Origin: Nostoc sp. FACHB-973
GTDB lineage: Bacteria; Cyanobacteriota; Cyanobacteriia; Cyanobacteriales; Nostocaceae
Direction of reading: 5' to 3'
Assembly: GCF_014698115.1 (NCBI RefSeq)
Contig: NZ_JACJSJ010000013.1
Span: 1 to 64,000, forward strand
Length of the DNA: 64,000 nucleotides
Made by a program: the position numbers and the translations under genes. Shown here piece by piece: positions 18,477 to 28,286 of this stretch. The notes beneath the pieces are model-generated. The model was not told the DNA's origin and searched no databases. It saw nothing but the letters and a program-made list of their open reading frames with translations. Position 1 is the first letter of the stretch. Every line of letters starts with the position of its first letter.

Positions 18477-18878
18477 CTACTGAGATTTGTAGTCAGAGCA
18501 ATTGAGGGCTTCTTTGGTTAGAGCAATGGAAGGATGCACTGCACACTTCAGATAATAATTATTGTGAAAAAATTGACACTTTTTACAGGGATGTTGCTGT
18601 ACATTTTTGATACTTACTATTTCGTCTTTATCTTGTGTTAAATTTTGTTGGGGATCTTCTAATGCTTTGCAGAAACATGAAACAATATAAACCACAACTC
18701 CCCAAACAATCATGAAGGCAACGTGAGCCAAAAACACTGCTACAAAGGGAACATCTCCGTCCCGTGATTTTGTGGTTTCATTATGTGTTATTTCAGTGGA
18801 TTTAACTTCAATCAAGGTAGACTGATTAACACTTTTTTGAGCCAATAAATAAAGTTTCAAAAGCTCCGAAGTATGCAT
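18477..18878 (-). CDS. Single-pass membrane protein with conserved Cys/His tail
   Basis: 133 residues from the ATG at 18878. A polar N terminus of about 45 residues, a membrane span FVAVFLAHVAFMIVWGVVVY, and a tail with HPCKKCQFFHNNYYLKCAVH then P-S-IALTKEALNCSDY. The spacing HPCxxCxxF...LKCAVHP...CxDY looks like a small metal-binding or disulfide module. I have seen the tail in cyanobacterial proteins of unknown function. It is followed by the pentapeptide gene after 31 bases. Confidence 0.72.
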   Translation of the reverse strand: MHTSELLKLYLLAQKSVNQSTLIEVKSTEITHNETTKSRDGDVPFVAVFLAHVAFMIVWGVVVYIVSCFCKALEDPQQNLTQDKDEIVSIKNVQQHPCKKCQFFHNNYYLKCAVHPSIALTKEALNCSDYKSQ

Positions 18879-18938
18879 ATTCAAAGCCTTTAGTTAGTCG
18901 AACTCAGGTTAAACATATTTAGTAACCTAATGGTTTGC

Positions 18939-19361
18939 TTACTTTCCATCCCAGGTTTTGTAAGAGATTTGCTTTGGTCGAGCTTCCAATAAGCAATTGT
19001 TGAGGGAATAGTAAAGAGAATGAATTTTTTTGAGAGTGACTTTAAGAGCGGGAACCATCATCGGATGAGTTGCGATCGCTAAGATGTAATCTCCAGCACA
19101 AATAACAGGATTATCTGTTGCTGAAATGACTTGACTTTCTCTTAAGATTCCCAAAAAAGCACATCGTTCCGGTAACTGAATTTCAGTTAAATGAATGCCG
19201 CAGTAAATACTATTTGCTTGGATTAAAACACCAAATAGGCTTGGTTCTAAAGCTTTGTTATTTTTTAACACAAAACATTTGTATTTAACTCTAATAATAT
19301 TGTCCAATATTTTACAGGAAATAATATTTATCTTCGATATATTTTCAACACCTAAAAACAT
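18939..19361 (-). CDS. RCK_C (TrkA-C)-like domain protein
   Basis: 140 residues. The stretch THLTEIQLPERC-like LTEIQLPERCAFLGILRESQ, VISATDNPVICAGDYILAIA and THPMMVPALKVTLKK follows the RCK_C pattern (beta strand, L-R-x-x-x-V-I, x-N-P-x-I-x-x-GD-x-[IL]-x-[AV]) that binds ligands in K+ channels and transporters. There is no Rossmann RCK_N domain or transmembrane part, so it may be a detached regulator or fragment. Its location 333 bases after kdpC, where kdpD is usually found in Nostoc-type operons, suggests a link to potassium handling, which is inference. Confidence 0.55.
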   Translation of the reverse strand: MFLGVENISKINIISCKILDNIIRVKYKCFVLKNNKALEPSLFGVLIQANSIYCGIHLTEIQLPERCAFLGILRESQVISATDNPVICAGDYILAIATHPMMVPALKVTLKKIHSLYYSLNNCLLEARPKQISYKTWDGK

Positions 19362-19694
19362 GTTTCTTTCAGCATATATTTAGAGATATATTTTTATATT
19401 TCTGGTTTATTAGGATTTATACCTTGACAGTAAATACCAAATATAAATCATTTGAAAACCTACATTGTTTTCAGGGTTTAGCATTGCTAAACCCCTACAT
19501 TACAGGTCTATTTTCCATCAAATTATTATTTCGTAAACAACAAAATCCCCGACTTACAGCAGATTGCAACTTGGTCAGACACAGATAATCGTAGGGGCAC
19601 AACATGTTGTGCCCCTACCCGTGTACTTCATTTACCTGAAATATGCTGTATTTAATCAGAACTGAAAAAGCTCTTTTAAGCACTTCTCATAGTT
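19362..19694. repeat. Intergenic after kdpC with two hairpins
   Basis: 19474-19494: GGGTTTAGCA, T, TGCTAAACCC. 19591-19618: perfect 28-base palindrome GTAGGGGCACAACA/TGTTGTGCCCCTAC. No kdpD coding sequence is found here. Confidence 0.8.
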
Positions 19695-20333
19695 TTATCC
19701 CTTGATTTGATCTAGAGCTAAATTCAACTTCAAAACATTAACTCCAGGCTCACCAAAGATGCCGAGAAAGCGACCATCGGTATTTTGAGCAATTAAAGTT
19801 TCGAGTTGGTTCGGCTCAATTCCCCGCGCCTTGGCTACTCGTGCAATTTGCGCTTTGGCGGCTTCGGGGGTAATGTGGGGGTCAAGGCTGGAACCAGAGG
19901 TGTAGACTAGATCCGCAGTCGGCTGGACGCCTGCTGTTTTCAGACGATTGAAGTCACCTTCAACTTTTTTGCTGGGGTCTGGGTCATCTTTACCTTTGAT
20001 GCGTTCTAGTAATGCGGGATTACTGGGAGCTAAGTTACTAGCACCGGAAACTCCGGTTTGCAAAACTCCGGCATCATCTTTTTTGGGGTCGGCTGTGCTG
20101 TAGCTAGTGGTACTGGGACGACTGTTAAAATAGCGATCGCTACTAAATGGTTGACCAATCAACGCAGAACCCACAACTTGACCTGTGCTATTTGTCAGTA
20201 GACTACCATTGGCTTGAAAGGGAAACACAATCTGCCCAATGGCAATCATCAAAAAAGGATAAATAATCGCTCCTATTACCCAGAGTACCAAGGTAGAACG
20301 AACAGCTCTACCGGCTTCGCGTGCAAAACTCAT
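19695..20333 (-). CDS. kdpC: K+-transporting ATPase subunit C
   Basis: 212 residues. The start ATG overlaps the kdpG stop (TAATG at 20335-20331), proving tight coupling. One N-terminal membrane span (TLVLWVIGAIIYPFLMIAIG), then SALIGQPFSSDRYFNSRPST, GASNLAPSNPALLERI and C-terminal TDGRFLGIFGEPGVNVLKLN, all KdpC signatures. KdpC stabilises the KdpA-KdpB complex and raises ATP affinity. An insertion of about 15 residues (KGKDDPDPSKKVEGD) before LKTAGVQPTADLVYTSGS resembles other cyanobacterial KdpC. Confidence 0.96.
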   Translation of the reverse strand: MSFAREAGRAVRSTLVLWVIGAIIYPFLMIAIGQIVFPFQANGSLLTNSTGQVVGSALIGQPFSSDRYFNSRPSTTSYSTADPKKDDAGVLQTGVSGASNLAPSNPALLERIKGKDDPDPSKKVEGDFNRLKTAGVQPTADLVYTSGSSLDPHITPEAAKAQIARVAKARGIEPNQLETLIAQNTDGRFLGIFGEPGVNVLKLNLALDQIKG

Positions 20334-20602
20334 TAGAATTTCTCCGGTACAAACATTACAAAAAATAAATAAATAGAAAGTCCTACTGTTACCAGTCCTA
20401 GCAGTCCCACTCCCCAAGCTTGACTGCGGGAAAGTTGTTCGCTTGTGGCTGCGTAAACTACAGGTGCAACCACTAAGTTGAAGCACATCGCTAGGAATAA
20501 ATACAGTGGCAGTTTTTGTCTACGCCATTGACACCAGATTTCAGTTATTTCTTCCAGTACTTGGGATACAAGAATAGTGCGTCGCAGATGAAAGAGTTTC
20601 AT
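20333..20602 (-). CDS. kdpG: KdpG, cyanobacterial Kdp accessory membrane protein with KdpF-like tail
   Basis: 89 residues between kdpB (8-base gap) and kdpC (TAATG overlap). The order kdpA-kdpB-kdpG-kdpC is that reported for Anabaena L-31. Two membrane spans: LPLYLFLAMCFNLVVAPVVY and VGLLGLVTVGLSIYLFFVMF. The second, ending VPEKF, resembles the 29-residue KdpF subunit (hydrophobic span then a short P/A-E-x-F end). So KdpG may supply the KdpF function plus an N-terminal cytosolic stretch (MKLFHLRRTILVSQVLEEIT). That equivalence is inference from the pattern. Confidence 0.85.
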   Translation of the reverse strand: MKLFHLRRTILVSQVLEEITEIWCQWRRQKLPLYLFLAMCFNLVVAPVVYAATSEQLSRSQAWGVGLLGLVTVGLSIYLFFVMFVPEKF

Positions 20603-20610
20603 AAGTAAAT

Positions 20611-22752
20611 TTAAGACAAAGGTAAGATTATATCTATCAGTTTGATGGCAATGAAGGGAGCAATGATACCACCAACGCCATAGATAAAGATGTTACGGCG
20701 TAGTAATTGATCTGCCGAAAGAGGCAAGAATTTTACTCCTTTAAGTGCTAGGGGAATTAGTGCCGGAATAATCAAGGCGTTGTAAATTAGCGCCGAGACG
20801 ATCGCAGATTGAGCGCTTTTGAGTGCCATGATATTCAGTGCGCCGATTCCAGCCGCAGCAAAGATTGTCGGAATGATGGCAAAATACTTGGCGATATCGT
20901 TGGCGATGGAGAATGTTGTTAATGCTCCACGGGTAATGAGCAGCTGTTTACCAATTGTTACTAAGTCAATCAACTTGGTGGGGTCTGAGTCTAAGTCCAC
21001 CATGTTAGCAGCTTCTTTGGCAGCTTGTGTCCCAGAGTTCATTGCTACACCCACGTTTGCTTGAGCCAAGGCGGGTGCATCGTTGGTGCCATCCCCAGTC
21101 ATTGCCACCAGTTTACCCTGGGATTGTTCGGAGCGAATCACCTCGATTTTGTCTTCTGGAGTCGCTTCGGCAATGAAATCATCAACTCCGGCTTCCTGAG
21201 CAATCACTGAAGCGGTAATTCGATTATCGCCTGTGAGCATGACGGTGCGGACACCCATGCGGCGGAGTTGGTCAAATCGTTCCCGCAAACCAGGTTTGAC
21301 TATATCTTTGAGGTAAATCACCCCATAAATTTTGTCATTCTCGCAAACAGCTAAGGGTGTACCCCCTAACCGGGAAACTCGCTCATAAGCTGCATCTATA
21401 TCATCGGGAACGTAACCGCCACGAGAACGGACAAATCCTTTAATGGCATCCACCGCACCTTTACGAACTTCTTTGCCATCAGGTAGATTTGTACCACTCA
21501 TCCGGGTTTTGGCGGAAAATTCCACACCTTCGGCTTTATCGATATTGAAATCTACGCCAATCTGGGACTTTTCTGCTAATGCCACAATTGACTTGCCCTC
21601 CGGCGTATCATCAAATAAGCTAGCAGCTAAGGAAACTCGCGCCACATCTTTTAGTGAATGATTATCCAGGGGAATAAACTCATCAGCCATGCGGTTACCC
21701 AAGGTAATTGTTCCTGTTTTATCTAACACTAGGGTGTTGATGTCGCCGCAAGCTTCCACCGCTCGACCAGAGGTAGCAATGACGTTAAATTGGGCAACTC
21801 TGTCCATACCAGCAATACCGATCGCACTGAGTAAACCACCAATAGTTGTGGGAATCAAAGCTACCAGTAAGGATATTAAAATCGCAACGCTAGCACCCGC
21901 ACGCAAACTGTTTGCCGCCTGTTCGCCAAATGCAGTGCTAATAAAATTGGCGATGTAGTTGACAAATGGTGGCATCGTCGCCACTACAATTAAAAACACC
22001 TGTGTCAGCACTGCTAACAATACCGTCAAGGCAATCTCGTTGGGAGTCTTGGTGCGTTGTGCCCCTTCTACTAAGGCAATCATCCGGTCAATAAAGCCTT
22101 GTCCAGGATCGGCACTAATGCGAATCGTCAATTCATCGGAGAGTAAGCGTGTACCTCCTGTTACCGAACTGGCAATATCTGTACCTGGTTGCTTCAATAC
22201 AGGCGCAGATTCCCCAGTAATCGCAGACTCATCTACTGAACCAATGCCTTTTATGACATCCCCATCGGCGGGAATCATATTGTTTGCAATCACTTTGACT
22301 AAATCACCCCGCCGCAGTTCCGTAGAATTGACTTGTACTATGGAACCATCGGGGAGGATTTTATTAGCGATCGTATCCGATCGCGTGGTTCTGAGTGAAT
22401 CAGCCTGAGCTTTCCCTCGTCCTTCAGCCACAGCTTCGGCAAAGTTAGCAAAAACCAGTGTGAAAAACAGAATAAAGGTAATCAACCCATTTAACAAGCG
22501 TTGTTGGTTGACATCTGCCTGGATTGTGCCAAACAAATTTGGGTTTAGGGTTACTAGAAAGGTAACAATTGTCCCCACCCAAACAACAAACATGACCGGA
22601 TTTCTGACAGTAATTCGCGGATCGAGCTTGACAAATGACTCACGAATTGCTCTTTGGTAAAGTCCCCGCATATCTGCCTTAGGGGTGTGCTTACGCGAGT
22701 CACGAGTTCCATGAGGAACACGGGGTGAAGGAGAATTAGTAGTAATTGGCAT
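20611..22752 (-). CDS. kdpB: K+-transporting P-type ATPase subunit B
   Basis: 713 residues from the ATG at 22752. The frame stays open another 78 codons upstream, but those codons are a repeat array with no ribosome site, so the start used is [20 protein letters not shown]. Motifs: TGESAPV (A domain), DKTGTIT with the phosphorylated Asp near residue 345, KGAVDAI-type nucleotide site, [10 protein letters not shown] and [20 protein letters not shown] (hinge). It powers K+ uptake through KdpA under K+ limitation. Confidence 0.97.
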   Translation of the reverse strand: MPITTNSPSPRVPHGTRDSRKHTPKADMRGLYQRAIRESFVKLDPRITVRNPVMFVVWVGTIVTFLVTLNPNLFGTIQADVNQQRLLNGLITFILFFTLVFANFAEAVAEGRGKAQADSLRTTRSDTIANKILPDGSIVQVNSTELRRGDLVKVIANNMIPADGDVIKGIGSVDESAITGESAPVLKQPGTDIASSVTGGTRLLSDELTIRISADPGQGFIDRMIALVEGAQRTKTPNEIALTVLLAVLTQVFLIVVATMPPFVNYIANFISTAFGEQAANSLRAGASVAILISLLVALIPTTIGGLLSAIGIAGMDRVAQFNVIATSGRAVEACGDINTLVLDKTGTITLGNRMADEFIPLDNHSLKDVARVSLAASLFDDTPEGKSIVALAEKSQIGVDFNIDKAEGVEFSAKTRMSGTNLPDGKEVRKGAVDAIKGFVRSRGGYVPDDIDAAYERVSRLGGTPLAVCENDKIYGVIYLKDIVKPGLRERFDQLRRMGVRTVMLTGDNRITASVIAQEAGVDDFIAEATPEDKIEVIRSEQSQGKLVAMTGDGTNDAPALAQANVGVAMNSGTQAAKEAANMVDLDSDPTKLIDLVTIGKQLLITRGALTTFSIANDIAKYFAIIPTIFAAAGIGALNIMALKSAQSAIVSALIYNALIIPALIPLALKGVKFLPLSADQLLRRNIFIYGVGGIIAPFIAIKLIDIILPLS

Positions 22753-23059
22753 ATACAATTTTGGATTTGAGATTTTGGATTTTGGATTGTAAGACAGTTG
22801 TTGCATCAGCTTTTGAGCAATCCATCTTGAGATTTTGGATTTGAGATTTTGGATTTTGGATTGTAAGACAGTTGTTGCATCAGCTTTTGAGCAATCCATC
22901 TTGAGATTTTGGATTTGAGATTTTGGATTTTGGATTATGGAAGAATTACTAAATAAACTTTTTGGCGATCCGTTTATCGCAATCATTTTTCAAATTAATT
23001 AGTAATATCAGAACAATCTGACTAAATCCAAAATCCAAAATCTAAAATCTAAAATTTCC
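22753..23059. repeat. Tandem 74-bp duplication and AT heptamers between kdpA and kdpB
   Basis: A 74-base unit starts at 22759 and 22833 with a partial third from 22907 to about 22936; each unit joins GATTTTGGATTT-type heptamers to a unique core (TAAGACAGTTGTTGCATCAG...). More AAAATCCAAAATCTAAAATC repeats lie at 23023-23055. The array puts 307 bases between two genes of one operon. Confidence 0.9.
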
Positions 23060-24805
23060 TCACCCAATACCTTTACCAATAAAAAAGGCTTCACCAATGG
23101 GACCTAATGCAAGTACTGGGAAGAACGTAAGTGCGCCTAGAATTAAAATCACGCCTGCGGTAACGCCTGTAAATAATCCGGTATCGGTTCGCAATGTCCC
23201 AGTGGTGTAGGGAACAGCTTGCTTACGAGAAATACTATCTGCTAAGAACAGTAAACCTAGTATGGGAATATAGCGTCCTGCTAGTAAACTGAAGCAGGTA
23301 CTTAGATTCCACCACAAGGCGGTTAAAGTTGGTTGTGTGCCTGTAGCGATCGCTAATGGTGAAGGTTGCGAATCCCCCAAGCCTTCAAACCCAGAACCGT
23401 TGTTAGCAGCAGCCGAGGCGTATTCATAAATCACTTGAGCAAAACCGTGGAAGCCGGGATTGCTAATTCCTGATAATTGGTCAGGAAATGCTAAGGCGAT
23501 ACCTGCGGGAATCATAATAGCGATCGGGTGAACTAGCAAAATCAAGAAACTAGCCAGTACAACTTCCCGCTTTTCAATTTTGCGTCCGAGAAATTCTGGT
23601 GTGCGTCCCACCATTAGTCCTGTGGCGAACACAGCAAGAATCAGGTAAGCAAACAGGTAAGCCGTTCCAGTACCCTGTCCACCCCAGATAATTTGCAGGA
23701 ACATGTTGGAAAGGGTAATAAAACCGCCGTTAGGCATGAAGGAGTCGTGTAAACTGTTGACTGCACCGCACATGGTGCCAGTTGTACTTACCGCAAATAG
23801 CACAGATTGTGCCCAACCAAACCGGACTTCTTTACCTTCCAAATTCGGTTGCTGACTTCCCAGCACAGCATTCACAGCCGGATTACCGTTGTATTCGCCA
23901 ATGGCGGTAACGATAATAAATACTACATAAAGCACACCCACCATGCCGTAGACTAACCAGGCTTGCTTAGTGTTGTTAGCAAACAAGCCATAGGTGTAGA
24001 TAAAGGAAGTGGGAATCGAAAGCATGGCGACAATTTGAATTAAATTAGAAAATCCGCTGGGATTTTCAAAGGGGTGTGCCGAGTTGATGGCAAAAAAGCC
24101 GCCGCCGTTTTCCCCTAATTGCTTGATAATTTCAAAATGGGCAACGGGACCGCGAGCGATCGCCTGACTAATGTTAGGATCTTCCAAAGTAGGAAACACC
24201 GCTACACCCGCCAGTGTTTCTGGCACACCAGCCGCCATCAAGACAATCCCGCCGACAATACAAATAGGCAGCAAAATTCGCGTAATCGAGCGAATTAAGT
24301 CTACATAAAAGTTACCCAACGGTCTACCAGTTAATCCTCGGATAAAGGCAATTCCCACAGCCAAACCAGTCGCCGCTGAGGTGAACATGTGATAACCAAG
24401 TCCCCACATTTGACTGGCATAACTCATGTAAGTTTCACCAGAATAATGCTGCTGGTTGGTGTTAGTAATAAAGGAAATAGTAGTATGCAGTGCTGTATCC
24501 CAAGTTGGGGCATTTATCTTGGTTGGGTTTAATGGTAGCCATCCTTGATTCATGATAATCAAGAAAATCAGCAACCCCATTGCGACATTGCTATACAAGA
24601 TTGCTCGCCCATACTGCCAACCCGTCATATTTTCTTTGGTTTTAACCCCAACCAAGGAATAAAGCACTCGCTCAACCGGATTTAAAATTGGGTCGAGAAA
24701 AGTGCTTTGTTCTAGGTAGATACGCGCCATATAGCGCCCAAAAAATGGAGTAATTGCTACTACAATTAGTAGCGTTAATATAATTTGAATCCATCCTTCT
24801 AGCAT
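23060..24805 (-). CDS. kdpA: K+-transporting ATPase subunit A
   Basis: 581 residues, about ten membrane spans, K+-channel-like superfamily. Filter-type segments include [47 protein letters not shown] and [15 protein letters not shown]. It selects and binds K+ for KdpB. The ATG at 24805 begins [20 protein letters not shown]. First gene of kdpABGC; the leader at 24806-25338 should carry the promoter. Confidence 0.97.
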   Translation of the reverse strand: MLEGWIQIILTLLIVVAITPFFGRYMARIYLEQSTFLDPILNPVERVLYSLVGVKTKENMTGWQYGRAILYSNVAMGLLIFLIIMNQGWLPLNPTKINAPTWDTALHTTISFITNTNQQHYSGETYMSYASQMWGLGYHMFTSAATGLAVGIAFIRGLTGRPLGNFYVDLIRSITRILLPICIVGGIVLMAAGVPETLAGVAVFPTLEDPNISQAIARGPVAHFEIIKQLGENGGGFFAINSAHPFENPSGFSNLIQIVAMLSIPTSFIYTYGLFANNTKQAWLVYGMVGVLYVVFIIVTAIGEYNGNPAVNAVLGSQQPNLEGKEVRFGWAQSVLFAVSTTGTMCGAVNSLHDSFMPNGGFITLSNMFLQIIWGGQGTGTAYLFAYLILAVFATGLMVGRTPEFLGRKIEKREVVLASFLILLVHPIAIMIPAGIALAFPDQLSGISNPGFHGFAQVIYEYASAAANNGSGFEGLGDSQPSPLAIATGTQPTLTALWWNLSTCFSLLAGRYIPILGLLFLADSISRKQAVPYTTGTLRTDTGLFTGVTAGVILILGALTFFPVLALGPIGEAFFIGKGIG

Positions 24806-25338
24806 TGGATTAGTCGAACTCCGACATTAATTAGGTGGAAATGATTATTAGATATGTTTCTGTCAACAACCAAAAGATACAGAATTAGTTACTGGTTTAT
24901 GAATATGTGCTTTTCAAGTCAATCATGAAGCTTTTTGTTAAGGAAAACAAGGTATAAATTAATATTTAAACTTGGATATATGAGTGATATAGTTTTGCAG
25001 AAATATAAACTTGTAGAGTGTTTAGTTTGATATATACCTGCAAATATAGAAATCCTACATCATTCGTGAAAAGTTAAGTACCTGCCTTTTTTGAGAGTTA
25101 ATCGGCCACTAGACCACTTTCCACGAGATAATAACAAAACCTTGTGAGATGAAAGAAAAATATGCTCCGATCGCATGTACTCAAAGCTGAGGCACCAAGT
25201 ACAATGGAGATGCTAAGGGCGATCGTAAATATGCTATGAGGTTGTAACATCAACTTGGTATGGTACAAAACAAAGTATTGAATGTTAAGAAAAATGAAAT
25301 TGAATATGCTTTTTGATTGAGAGGTATGGAGAGTTACT
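24806..25338. other. Intergenic between kdpA and the hydrolase, with duplication scars
   Basis: 25149-25167 is identical to 26398-26416 inside the next gene; 25192-25213 matches 26854-26875 just after it (2 differences in 22). Both are in the same order and orientation. The rest shows no gene. The kdpA promoter must lie at the left side. Confidence 0.6.
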
Positions 25339-26769
25339 ATGCAAGGTATAACGGCATTTATCAACAAGACAATGCAAGAATGGAAAGTACCTGGGCTAGC
25401 GATCGCAGTCATTAAAGATAGCAAAATAATTTTTTGTGAAGGCTTTGGAAAGCGAGATGTAGAACAGAATTTAATTGTTACACCACAAACTCTTTTTGCC
25501 ATTGGTTCTTGTACGAAAGCCTTTACCACAATGGCAATGAGTATCCTAGTAGAAAAAGGCTTATTAAACTGGGATAAACCTGTTATAAATTATCTGCCTA
25601 CTTTTAAACTTTATGACTCCTATGCAACCGAACATATCACACCCCGTGACCTAGTGACTCATCGTTCTGGCTTACCTCGTCACGATGCTGTGTGGTATAA
25701 AACTCCCTTCAGCCGTCAAGAAATAATTGAGCGCTTACAATATCTCGAACCCACTCACGAATTGCGTACTATTTTTCAGTATCAAAATTTGATGTACACA
25801 ACGGCGGGGTATTTGGTTGGTGAAATTGCACAAAGTAATTGGGAAGATTTTGTGCAACAGGAAATTTTTAATCCTTTAGAAATGAGAGACAGTAATTTCT
25901 CTGTAGAGACATCCCAAAAAGCTAATGATTTTGCACTTCCTTATCAAGAAAAAGAAGACAAAATTGAGAGCATTTCCTTTTGTAACATCGATATTACTGG
26001 ACCAGCAGGCTCAATCAATTCCAACGTTATTGATATGGCTAACTGGCTTTTACTCCAGCTTAACCAGGGTAAGTTTGGCGATAAACAAATTATCTCATCA
26101 AGTAATCTGAGTCAGATGCACTCTCCACAAATCGTGATGACTCAAACATTGGAATATAAAGAACTTTTTTATGAATTTTATGGTTTGGGATGGACGATTA
26201 CCTCTTACAGAGGTCATAATTTAATTCAGCATGGCGGCAATATTGATGGATTTTCTGCGCGGACAACTTTGCTGCCTCAAGACAATATTGGTATAGTAGT
26301 TCTGACTAATTTGGATAAAAACCCAGTCATAAATACTGTGACTTATTATGTATGCGATCGCTTACTTGGTTTAAACGAAGTTCCTTGGAATGAACGAATG
26401 AAAGAAAAATATGCTCAAGCCAAAGAAACTACTGCAAAAGCCAAAGAACAAATCGCCTCAGCCTGTAAAACTGGCACTCAACCTTCTCATCCTCTAGAAG
26501 ATTACACAGGTTATTTTGAGCATCCAGCATACGGAGTCTTATCAATTCAAATTAATGATAATTATTTACGAGCAACTTATAATTCAATTATTTATAAATT
26601 AGAACACTACCACTATGATATTTTTGTTAAATCTGAGTTGAGCGAACAACCAGAACTTATATCTTTCTTAACTGATACCAAAGGCAATATTACTAGCCTT
26701 ACTTTTCCCCTAGAACCGACTGTAAAAGGGATTTTATTTAGCCGGATACCTGAAACTAAATCTCCTTAA
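25339..26769 (+). CDS. Class C beta-lactamase-like serine hydrolase (DUF3471-type tail)
   Basis: 476 residues. The SxxK motif is in FAIGSCTKAFTTMAMS (Ser near 57, Lys near 60), the YxN motif in FQYQNLMYTTAGYLVGE, and HGGNIDGFSA supplies the third (KTG-like HGG) element. HRSGLPRHD is the conserved loop of the AmpC/esterase group. The last 100 residues (LEDYTGYFEHPAYGVLSIQI) match the DUF3471 beta domain. There is no signal peptide, so a cytosolic esterase or D-amino-peptidase role is more likely than antibiotic resistance. Substrate unknown. Confidence 0.9.
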   Translation: MQGITAFINKTMQEWKVPGLAIAVIKDSKIIFCEGFGKRDVEQNLIVTPQTLFAIGSCTKAFTTMAMSILVEKGLLNWDKPVINYLPTFKLYDSYATEHITPRDLVTHRSGLPRHDAVWYKTPFSRQEIIERLQYLEPTHELRTIFQYQNLMYTTAGYLVGEIAQSNWEDFVQQEIFNPLEMRDSNFSVETSQKANDFALPYQEKEDKIESISFCNIDITGPAGSINSNVIDMANWLLLQLNQGKFGDKQIISSSNLSQMHSPQIVMTQTLEYKELFYEFYGLGWTITSYRGHNLIQHGGNIDGFSARTTLLPQDNIGIVVLTNLDKNPVINTVTYYVCDRLLGLNEVPWNERMKEKYAQAKETTAKAKEQIASACKTGTQPSHPLEDYTGYFEHPAYGVLSIQINDNYLRATYNSIIYKLEHYHYDIFVKSELSEQPELISFLTDTKGNITSLTFPLEPTVKGILFSRIPETKSP

Positions 26770-26865
26770 TTCGGGTAGTGAAAAAACGAAACCCAACCTA
26801 CGAATTACTGATTATTGCTGACTGATTTTAGGGTTTTAATCAGCCCAGCGATCGCATCAAGTACG

Positions 26866-26988
26866 ATGGAGATGCACAAGAGCTATGACGAATGTAAGGC
26901 GGATGAAAGCCTGGGCATTCCGGCAGAAGATATAGTGGCGCGTGTCCGCTCCAATTACCGCAAGCGCACGACCCAAGCAAACGGTTAG
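26866..26988 (+). pseudogene. Antitoxin gene remnant
   Basis: 40 codons ending four bases before the toxin start (TAG ATG): KSYDECKADESLGIPAEDIV then ARVRSNYRKRTTQANG. This looks like the C-terminal half of a short ParD/RelB-like antitoxin with a toxin-binding tail; the N-terminal DNA-binding part is absent. Base composition is about 50% GC, above that of the neighbours. Confidence 0.5.
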
Positions 26989-27526
26989 ATGAAACAATAC
27001 AATGTCATCTTCTCGCCACGCGCCGAGCGCCAACTTGAATTGCTAGATGGGTTAAAGGTAGGGCATCCCATCATCTAAGAAAAGAATTTCCAGAACTTAA
27101 AAAACTACCCGCTTTGTGGACACCGACCTATTTTGTAGCGTCAACTGGTCAGGTTAGCACTGAGGTAGTTAAAAAGTATATTGAAAACCAACGTGGAAAA
27201 TAAGGAAACACGGAGATAAATCCCCTTGAGTCGGGTTTCATCACCCTCGCTAAAGCGTAGGGGTTCTCACCCTCCCACTATGCTTTGATAGCGGGGAAGA
27301 GCGGGCAGAGCGTTACATCAGCGACATTGTTGCTTTCTGCCAGCGTCTTTCCCTGTTTCCAGAACGCGGAACGAAGCGCGATGATTTGCGTCCGGGGTTG
27401 CGGGTCGTCGGTTATGCCAAGCGTGTCATGGTTGCCTTTTCGGTAAAAGACGACAGGGTAACGATCCACGGTATTTTTTATGGTGGGCAGGATTATGATT
27501 TCATAATTGAGGCGGATGAGCCTTGA
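26989..27526 (+). pseudogene. RelE/ParE-family toxin gene split by an IS200/IS605 remnant
   Basis: The 5' part (26989 to about 27045) reads MKQYNVIFSPRAERQLELL, the typical ParE/RelE opening. The 3' part (27281-27526) reads EERAERYISDIVAFCQRLSL, FPERGTKRDDLRPGLRVVGY, then RVMVAFSVKDDRVTIHGIFY and GGQDYDF, the typical toxin core with the FPERG and LRPGLR blocks, ending TGA at 27524. About 235 bases of transposon sequence separate them. The gene cannot make the toxin. Confidence 0.88.
27046..27278 (+). mobile_element. IS200/IS605-family remnant: TnpA 3' end and right-end hairpin
   Basis: 27051-27203 encodes LKGRASHHLRKEFPELKKLP, ALWTPTYFVASTGQVSTEVV and KKYIENQRGK then stop, the C-terminal end of a Y1 transposase (KGRxS...L.KEFPEL, W..YFVAS.G, IKxYIExQ). 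After it CCCTCGCTAAAGCGTAGGGG (27244-27263) forms an imperfect hairpin as expected for the right end. The left end and the catalytic HUH and Tyr regions are missing. Confidence 0.85.
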
Positions 27527-27690
27527 ATTCTTATGTATTTCCTCATTTACCCACTTTTGCTCTGACATCAGAATTCGCGTTAAACCTATAACCAAACCCT
27601 AAATTAACAGTTTCAGGCTCAAATTAATTTTCTCTACTCAGGAATTAGAAATTGCGCTCGCACCTCTGCCTCTTTTGCGCCCCTTTGCCT

Positions 27691-27727
27691 TAAAAAAACA
27701 TTACCCCTCTCCGCCACCGGAAAGGGG
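27691..27727 (-). terminator. Terminator of the ndhCKJ operon
   Basis: On the reverse strand CCCCTTTCC (27727-27719), loop, GGAGAGGGG (27712-27704), then TAATG and seven T (27698-27692). One G-U pair. Confidence 0.85.
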
Positions 27728-27755
27728 TTAATCAGTACTGAAACTCAGTATTAAA

Positions 27756-28286
27756 TTAATAAGCGTCTTGCAACTCGTAGAAATCAGGCGAGATGTAATC
27801 CTTCCGCAAAGGCCAACCCACCCAATCTTCCGGCATCAAAATTCGCTTGAGATTTGGGTGTCCTTCATAGATAATGCCGTACATATCGTAAGACTCGCGT
27901 TCTTGCCAATCAGCGGTCTTCCAAATCCAATACACTGAAGGCACCACGGGATTTTCTCGTGGTAGGAACACCTTTAAGCGGACTTCTTCGGGGCGATCGC
28001 TATTATCACCCACTTTCACCAAGTGATACACACTCACCAATTCCTGTCCTGGCCCCAGGTCAATCCCACCTTGAAACTGAAGATAATTAAACCCATAAGC
28101 ATAAAGGGCTGTAGCGGTGGGGAGCAAGAAATCTGGCTCCACCTTAATTATCTCCACCCCATTTTTGTCTGGTGCCAAAAACTCATGGCCAAAACCATTT
28201 TCTGTCAACCACTGGGAAACCTTACCAGCCTGTACCAATGACTCTTCTTTAGCTGCTGGTACTGGTTTAGATTCTTCATCAGCCAC
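27756..28286 (-). CDS. ndhJ: NAD(P)H-quinone oxidoreductase subunit J
   Basis: 176 residues. Core peripheral-arm subunit of photosynthetic complex I (NDH-1), which takes electrons from ferredoxin in cyclic flow and respiration. The C terminus [20 protein letters not shown] and [20 protein letters not shown] is the NuoC/NdhJ signature. The start overlaps the ndhK end by 8 bases. The N-terminal 20 residues ([14 protein letters not shown]) are variable. Confidence 0.98.
   Translation of the reverse strand: MADEESKPVPAAKEESLVQAGKVSQWLTENGFGHEFLAPDKNGVEIIKVEPDFLLPTATALYAYGFNYLQFQGGIDLGPGQELVSVYHLVKVGDNSDRPEEVRLKVFLPRENPVVPSVYWIWKTADWQERESYDMYGIIYEGHPNLKRILMPEDWVGWPLRKDYISPDFYELQDAY

Noticed and set aside
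25098-25529. 143-codon reverse frame
   Set aside because: Overlaps the start of the clear hydrolase gene; composition is that of a shadow frame.
27046-27278. Group II intron or inverted toxin switch
   Set aside because: The insert encodes the end of a Y1 transposase and an IS200/IS605-type right end, so an insertion remnant explains it.
27278-27595. 105-codon reverse frame
   Set aside because: Antisense to the split ParE/RelE toxin, which gives a far better protein match on the + strand.
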